Part shown: positions 59,635-64,000 of the stretch, in pieces
How the letters are laid out: each line of letters starts with the position of its first letter
Numbering within the stretch: the first letter of the stretch is position 1
Assembly: GCA_003550725.1 (NCBI GenBank)
Contig: PUKZ01000148.1
Location: forward strand, 1 to 64,000
Length of the DNA stretch: 64,000 bases
Source: Bacteroidales bacterium
Lineage (GTDB): Bacteria > Bacteroidota > Bacteroidia > Bacteroidales > UBA7960
Direction: 5' to 3'
Notes under the pieces: generated by a model
What the model saw: the letters and a program-made list of their open reading frames with translations, nothing else
What the model was told of the DNA's origin: nothing
Database searches by the model: none
Translations under genes and position numbers: made by a program

Positions 59635-60765
59635 CTAATAATAATACCTTTCTTTCCATGAAAATTTGCCTTTTATTCCTAAAATGAAAGTAATAAAAAC
59701 ATATAAAGGATATAGCAATGAAGCAGGAAAATACAACAGCAGCAATTTTTGTTTTTGAAAGAAAAAAGATATAACCAACAAAAAGAAAAAATCTATAACT
59801 ATTTTTAAACCCCACCCCAGAAGCCATAACTTAATGCCTGTAAAAAACAAGTAAAATATTGAAAACACCAGCATTATATTAAAAACTCCAACTATGAGGC
59901 CTATAATAACGGTTAATTTATCTTTAAAAGCTTTACTTTTAGAAAACCAGCGCTTTCTTTGATTAAAAAAATCTGAAACACTTTTTAATGATTGTGTACT
60001 AACAACTACATCCCTGTTCTTCAAATAATGAATTTTTTTCGGGAATTTTTTTTTGATTTTGTGTAATAAAAAAACATCATCACCCGAAGCATATTTTAAA
60101 TTGTCATTATATCCGCCAACTTTAAAAAAGGATTTTTTATTAAATCCCAAATTGGCTCCATTGCATAACATATGATTCTTCCATCCGGCAGTTGCTCCGG
60201 TAACGCCTGCTAAACTTAAAAATTCGAGCACCTGGATTTTTTCAAAAAATTTCTTACCCTGAGTTATTGCAACCGGCATAATAAGCATTTCGGGTTTATA
60301 TAAATAACAATAAGTACCAACGGTTTTTAACCAATTTCTACCCATTGTGCAATCAGCATCAGTAGTTATGATAAAATCGAATTTACTTTCATTGATCCCT
60401 CTATTGAGAGCATGCTTCTTGCCAAAAAATTTTGAAGAACCAGGTGAAAGTGTTAACAACTTGAAATTGCCGGCATTATTTCGTTTTATAAAATCAATCA
60501 CTTTGCCGGATGTTTCATCAGATGAATGGTCGTCAACAACTATAACTTCATAATTATGATCGGGATATTCTTGTTTGTAAAGTGCTTCCAAACATTCACA
60601 AATATTGTCCTCTTCGTTTCGTGCCGGAATAACAACGCTTATTTTTTTATTTATATAAAAACAACCCGGCTTAAAGAAAGGATGCCTCATCCATCCTATA
60701 AGTAACCAAATTATTAGTATAGCATAAATTATTGCAAGCGAAATAATTATTAAATCATATATCAT
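59635..60765 (-). CDS. Membrane glycosyltransferase, GT2
   Basis: A 376-residue enzyme with an N-terminal membrane helix (LIIISLAIIYAILIIWLLIG) and a GT-A domain: ISVVIPARNEEDNICECLEA, VVDDHSSDET, the DxD in FIITTDADCTMG and the late QRKRWFSKSK motif typical of processive or cellulose-synthase-like GT2s. Three C-terminal membrane helices follow. It overlaps the upstream flippase-like gene by 4 bp (ATGA), so the two are translated together. The product may be a glycolipid. Confidence 0.85.
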   Translation of the reverse strand: MIYDLIIISLAIIYAILIIWLLIGWMRHPFFKPGCFYINKKISVVIPARNEEDNICECLEALYKQEYPDHNYEVIVVDDHSSDETSGKVIDFIKRNNAGNFKLLTLSPGSSKFFGKKHALNRGINESKFDFIITTDADCTMGRNWLKTVGTYCYLYKPEMLIMPVAITQGKKFFEKIQVLEFLSLAGVTGATAGWKNHMLCNGANLGFNKKSFFKVGGYNDNLKYASGDDVFLLHKIKKKFPKKIHYLKNRDVVVSTQSLKSVSDFFNQRKRWFSKSKAFKDKLTVIIGLIVGVFNIMLVFSIFYLFFTGIKLWLLGWGLKIVIDFFFLLVISFFFQKQKLLLLYFPASLLYPLYVFITFILGIKGKFSWKERYYY

Positions 60766-61808
60766 TTTACATTAATAATAGATTTTTTTAAAGAAAGGCC
60801 ATAACCCGTACCCCATATCAAACCCACCAGGGCAGGTATGGCAAGGTTAATTATCCATAAAACACCATTGGCAAATATCAGGCTAATTTCATAACTATGA
60901 TAGCTGTTTATTGAATCTGCAAAAATGTTGCTAAACACCAATATAGCAACACCACACTTTATTGCAAGTTCTGAAAATGCAGTAATAGGAAGTATAGTCA
61001 ATATTAAAAATACTACACTTTGAAAAAGGACAGCTTCCTGAATTGATAAATTTAATCCTGCCAAAATAAAAAGCAGAAAGCACTGTGTCATAAAAACGAT
61101 ATAGCGTAAAAAACTTAAAAACAACAACCGCAGGAAATCATTTCTTGTGATATTTTTTAAAATTAATAGTTTTTTGTAAACTTTATAAAGTGGTTTAAAT
61201 TTGGTTAAGTAGGCAATAATTTTTTTGCGAAAGAGATAAAAACAGGCTATTAATGAAATTGTAAGAGCCGATAAAATAACAGCTTTGTCATTTATTATAA
61301 AAAAAGAAAATGATTTTATATGTTTTAAATAAAACAAAATAATCAGAGAAACACCACCAACAACTAATGTTACCAATAATTGGCACAATGTTCCCACCAT
61401 GTTTATTATAGCTCCTTCTACTCTTTTGGATTTATTAAGAACTATAACTTTACCTGCAAATTCACCTAATCGTTTAGGTGTAATCATTCCCATAGCAATG
61501 CCAAGCAAAACGCCTTTGCAGGAGGTTAGAAATGAAATTTTTTGAATTTTCCCTGCAAGGTTTTGCCATTTAATAGATTCTAAACCCCAATTGACGAAGG
61601 CAAGAATGAAGACAATCAAAAAAAGCAATAAAAAAAAATTTCCGGCTTCAATTTCATTAAGCCATTTGGTATACTGTATACTAGAATTTGTAATTAATTT
61701 ATATATGATAAAAGCTAATGCGAAAAACCATAAAACAAGCTTTCCTGTTTTAACAAGAAAATTGTTTACATTTGTATTGAATCCTTTAATTTTACGATCC
61801 GAAAACAT
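60762..61808 (-). CDS. Flippase-like / LPG synthase-type membrane protein (UPF0104)
   Basis: A 348-residue protein from the ATG at 61808, with about eight helices and the family motif CKGVLLGIAMGMITPKRLGEFAGK. Proteins with this domain include the membrane half of lysylphosphatidylglycerol synthase and lipid flippase-like partners of glycosyltransferases. Coupled to the GT2 gene by a 4-bp overlap, it may help move or make a glycolipid. The longer reading from 61829 would run into the ruvC start. Confidence 0.78.
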   Translation of the reverse strand: MFSDRKIKGFNTNVNNFLVKTGKLVLWFFALAFIIYKLITNSSIQYTKWLNEIEAGNFFLLLFLIVFILAFVNWGLESIKWQNLAGKIQKISFLTSCKGVLLGIAMGMITPKRLGEFAGKVIVLNKSKRVEGAIINMVGTLCQLLVTLVVGGVSLIILFYLKHIKSFSFFIINDKAVILSALTISLIACFYLFRKKIIAYLTKFKPLYKVYKKLLILKNITRNDFLRLLFLSFLRYIVFMTQCFLLFILAGLNLSIQEAVLFQSVVFLILTILPITAFSELAIKCGVAILVFSNIFADSINSYHSYEISLIFANGVLWIINLAIPALVGLIWGTGYGLSLKKSIINVK

Positions 61809-61818
61809 AATAATAAAT

Positions 61819-62382
61819 TTGAAATACAATCAAATTATAATTGGCATTGATCCCGGCACAAACAATATGGGGATAGGTATTATCGGTATTACAGATAACA
61901 ACCCGTCTCTCATTGCAATGGATTTATTAAAAGCCCAAAAAATAGAAGATCAAACTGTAAAACTAAAAAAAATCTTTGATACTGTACTACGAACAATAGA
62001 CCATTTTCAACCCGATGAGTTTGCTATAGAAAGTCAATTTTTTGGCAAGAATGTTCAGTCGATGTTGAAACTTGGCAGGGCTCAAGGTATAGCTATAGCA
62101 GCTGCATTACATCGAAATATTCCTGTTTTTGAATACTCCCCTCGTAAGATAAAACAATCCATAACCGGTCGCGGAAATGCATCAAAAGAACAGGTTGCAA
62201 ATATGCTGGTTCGTATATTTAACATGGATAATGTTCCCGAGTATCTTGATATTACAGATGCTATAGCAGTAGCTACTTGTCACTTCTTTCAGAAAAAAAA
62301 TAAATATAACTCTTCTGACAATAGATACAAAAACTGGGAGTCATTTGTATCACAAAACCCAAATAAAATTAAAGGCAAATAG
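61819..62382 (+). CDS. ruvC: Holliday junction resolvase RuvC
   Basis: A 187-residue RuvC that cuts Holliday junctions together with RuvAB. Start is TTG at 61819 (MKYNQIIIGIDPGTNNMGIG); the longer open frame to 61591 is the antisense of the neighbouring gene. Acidic active site: Asp in IGIDPGTN, Glu in EFAIESQFFG, and two Asp in YLDITDAIAVATCH. GRGNASKEQVANML is the expected DNA-binding helix region. Its start lies 10 bp from the start of the divergent flippase-like gene. Confidence 0.93.
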   Translation: MKYNQIIIGIDPGTNNMGIGIIGITDNNPSLIAMDLLKAQKIEDQTVKLKKIFDTVLRTIDHFQPDEFAIESQFFGKNVQSMLKLGRAQGIAIAAALHRNIPVFEYSPRKIKQSITGRGNASKEQVANMLVRIFNMDNVPEYLDITDAIAVATCHFFQKKNKYNSSDNRYKNWESFVSQNPNKIKGK

Positions 62383-62396
62383 AAACAATAAGGCTG

Positions 62397-62801
62397 TTAA
62401 CCATCAAAACTTCTTGCTATCATGTCAGACAGCTGTATAAACTCTTCATCTGATAAGTCAAGCTTAGGTTTGCTAAAATCTATGTCGTAGATACTATCTA
62501 TAGGAACCAGGTGTATATGTGCATGAGGTACTTCAAGACCAAGGACCGCCATGCCAATACGTTTACATTCAAGAACCCTGTCCATGGCTTTGGCCACTTT
62601 TTTTGCAAAAAGAAACAACTCCATGTAATCATTGTCTTCCAGATCAAAAATATAATCCACCTCTTTTTTTGGTATAACCAGGGTATGCCCGCGAACTAAT
62701 GGGTAAATATCGAGGAAAGCAAGATTATTATGATCTTCTGCTACTTTATAACAAGGTATTTCGCCATTTACGATTTTTGTAAAAACACTTTTTTCTCCCA
62801 T
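62397..62801 (-). CDS. HIT family nucleotide hydrolase (HINT-like)
   Basis: A 134-residue histidine-triad protein with the catalytic HAHIHLVPI near the C-terminus and the usual front KIVNGEIPCYKVAEDHNNLAFLD-type segment. Such enzymes hydrolyse AMP-lysine or similar adenylates in the cytosol. Convergent with ruvC; a 14-bp gap separates the stops. Confidence 0.92.
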   Translation of the reverse strand: MGEKSVFTKIVNGEIPCYKVAEDHNNLAFLDIYPLVRGHTLVIPKKEVDYIFDLEDNDYMELFLFAKKVAKAMDRVLECKRIGMAVLGLEVPHAHIHLVPIDSIYDIDFSKPKLDLSDEEFIQLSDMIARSFDG

Positions 62802-62880
62802 ATTTTTGATAATTTTTTATTTTTTTTCAATGTGATGTAAAAATAAAAAACAATTTTTAAATATAAACCTGTTTGCTATA

Positions 62881-62917
62881 AAAAAACCTGAATTATAACG
62901 CATATAATTCAGGTTAA
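62881..62917 (-). terminator. Intrinsic terminator after greA
   Basis: A perfect 13-bp stem (62885-62897 with 62903-62915) and a 5-nt loop. Read leftwards it ends in six T, fitting greA whose stop lies 19 bp upstream. Confidence 0.85.
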
Positions 62918-62935
62918 ATTATTTCATATTTGTTT

Positions 62936-63409
62936 TTATCTTGATATCTCTAAGACTTCAAATGACAATTTGCCTGCAGGCACTTCAATTTCTACTGTGT
63001 CTTTTGGTTTTTTACCAAGCAATCCACGAGCTATAGGAGAATTAACAGATATTTTTTTTGCTTTAATATCTGCCTCATTTTCAGGCACAATGGTATATGT
63101 CATTATAGCTCCTGTTTTTAGATTTTTGAGCTTAACTTTAGTAAGAATAGCAATTTTATTGTTATCAATTTGGCTTTCATCAATAACCCTTGCATTGCTT
63201 AATGTTTCTTCGAGCTTTGATATCTTAAGCTCAAGCATTGCCTGTGCATTTTTAGCTGCATCATACTCAGCATTTTCCGTAAGATCACCTTTTTCACGTG
63301 CTTCGGCTATTTGCTGTGATATTGCAGGCCTTTCAATTGATTTAAGCCTTTCCAGCTCATCTTTCAATTTTTGCAGGCCATCTTCAGTAAAATATTTTAC
63401 TTCATTCAT
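62936..63409 (-). CDS. greA: Transcription elongation factor GreA
   Basis: A 157-residue GreA that rescues backtracked RNA polymerase by stimulating RNA cleavage. The N-terminal coiled coil carries the tip acidic pair in TENAEYDAAKNAQAMLE, and the C-terminal FKBP-like domain has VNSPIARGLLGKKPKDTVEIEVPAG. It lies 134 bp before the HIT gene but ends in its own terminator. Confidence 0.96.
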   Translation of the reverse strand: MNEVKYFTEDGLQKLKDELERLKSIERPAISQQIAEAREKGDLTENAEYDAAKNAQAMLELKISKLEETLSNARVIDESQIDNNKIAILTKVKLKNLKTGAIMTYTIVPENEADIKAKKISVNSPIARGLLGKKPKDTVEIEVPAGKLSFEVLEISR

Positions 63410-63757
63410 GTCATTGTTATTTTAATTGTTTTATCAAAACCACATACAAGACATTATAACGTTATGCCTGTCTTATGGGAGTTTGAAAATCAAAAAATAA
63501 AATTTTATAATAACTCCCTGTTTATCGTAAAGACGCTTAAGGGAAACAAAAACCAGAATTTATAATTCGGTTGAGGAATTTTTTTGATAAAAAAAACTAT
63601 TATTACGGAATATAAAAAATAAATACAGTATGACAGAATATAACTGCACACCATATTATTTTGATATAACCGCGTTGTATTTTTTATCAAAAACATATAA
63701 ATGTTAATGTTTTTAAGTAAACTAAGTGAAATTAATATAAATTAGACAATAAAAAAA

Positions 63758-63802
63758 GTTGGCATTCATTATCCAGATATCTTTGGAATAATGTATGCCA
63801 CT
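63758..63802 (-). terminator. Probable terminator of the gene at the right end
   Basis: A long imperfect palindrome centred on GATATC (AGTTGGCATTCATTATCCA against its partner) followed on the minus strand by seven T. It lies about 100 bp after the stop of the partial gene at 63903. The rest of the spacer 63410-63902 shows no gene or RNA. Confidence 0.6.
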
Positions 63803-63902
63803 AAAATAGTATAAAAATAAACTTGTATATTTTAAAAGCAAAAATACACAATTAAAAAGGATTTATCAAAAATTTATTAAAAAACTTTTAATTAAATAAT
63901 AA

Positions 63903-64000
63903 TTAATACTTTCTTTTAATTATTTCGGAATAAATAATTGCATCTCGGGGGTTAAAATGAAACGATTCGGTTTTTACCTCATCATCCCATAAATCAATCA
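63903..64000 (-). CDS. Partial CDS, C-terminus of an unidentified protein
   Basis: Reading leftwards from the window edge, one frame is open and ends at TAA 63905-63903. It gives about 32 residues ending DLWDDEVKTESFHFNPRDA, then IIYSEIIKRKY. The sense-like composition (Asp, Glu, aromatics) and the following terminator support a real gene. The 'NPRDAIIYSEII+RK+Y' ending is often seen at the C-terminus of Bacteroidota hypothetical proteins; the family cannot be named from this piece. Confidence 0.6.
   Translation of the reverse strand, partial: IDLWDDEVKTESFHFNPRDAIIYSEIIKRKY

Noticed and set aside
63505-63696. Leftward 63-codon open frame in the spacer after greA
   Set aside because: AT-rich, no start context, no recognisable features.

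Overview
The window is AT-rich chromosomal DNA of a Bacteroidota bacterium, most likely of the Bacteroidales/Marinilabiliales type. Several things point there: an asnS-rpoN pair, a DUF5606 protein, a YidC with the family's N-terminus, many lipoproteins and a beta-barrel protein, a near absence of Shine-Dalgarno sequences, and repeated copies of the phylum's -7 promoter element TAnnTTTG at short distances before genes. Coding density is high. I see no tRNA or rRNA gene, CRISPR array, prophage or intact insertion sequence.

Layout. 0.2-2.4 kb: U32 protein and YitT membrane protein. 2.4-3.1 kb: a long spacer with one copy of a small inverted-repeat element. 3.1-10.1 kb: ssb, a beta-barrel protein, the leftward asnS-rpoN-PAP2 group, a rhomboid protease and a class IV aminotransferase. 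10.4-16.8 kb: a first membrane sensor (Cache-HAMP-GAF-coiled coil-PAS), a TPR-SPOR envelope protein, an aspartate:alanine-type exchanger and an orphan ParA. 17.0-20.7 kb: a flavin-type oxidase, hpt-adk-obgE and a CoA-type Nudix hydrolase. 20.9-26.0 kb: a second copy of the small repeat, two more sensors, and a small protein that may have a V4R/heme-NO-binding-like fold. 26.1-36.1 kb: housekeeping (thrS-infC-rpmI-rplT leftward; pyrG, yidC, a lipoprotein and purB rightward). 36.2-43.2 kb: an ABC exporter, a helix-hairpin-helix protein, an exported Mn-type superoxide dismutase, rocD and rlmD. 43.2-49.6 kb: a lipoprotein, mnmA, a MORN-type protein and a four-gene heptose/glycosyltransferase group. 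49.8-56.8 kb: a TPR protein, a dihydroorotate-dehydrogenase-like protein, a 0.9-kb non-coding repeat island, DUF5606, pyrD, a retropepsin-like/PDZ protein and a second, cytosolic Fe-type superoxide dismutase. 57.0-63.4 kb: coiled-coil gene-zapA-structured RNA-rny, a glycosyltransferase/flippase pair, ruvC, a HIT protein and greA. The window ends inside a leftward gene.

Most notable points. (1) Three paralogous membrane sensors share a GAF plus 'EEMRQNMEE' coiled coil and have no recognisable output domain; two lie next to a small V4R-like protein. This is the best candidate for an undescribed signalling system. (2) infC has no ATG, GTG or TTG at its true beginning; it appears to start at AUA eight bases after a perfect AGGAGG, which is rare in this phylum. 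(3) Between zapA and rny lies a long single-hairpin RNA of about 205 nt with a terminator, a good 6S RNA candidate. (4) Two diverged copies of a 120-133 bp MITE-like element occur. (5) The ABC exporter has an in-frame TAA at codon 10 of its natural N-terminus. (6) Promoter positions correct several gene starts (thrS, purB, rlmD, the TPR-SPOR gene and the coiled-coil gene before zapA).
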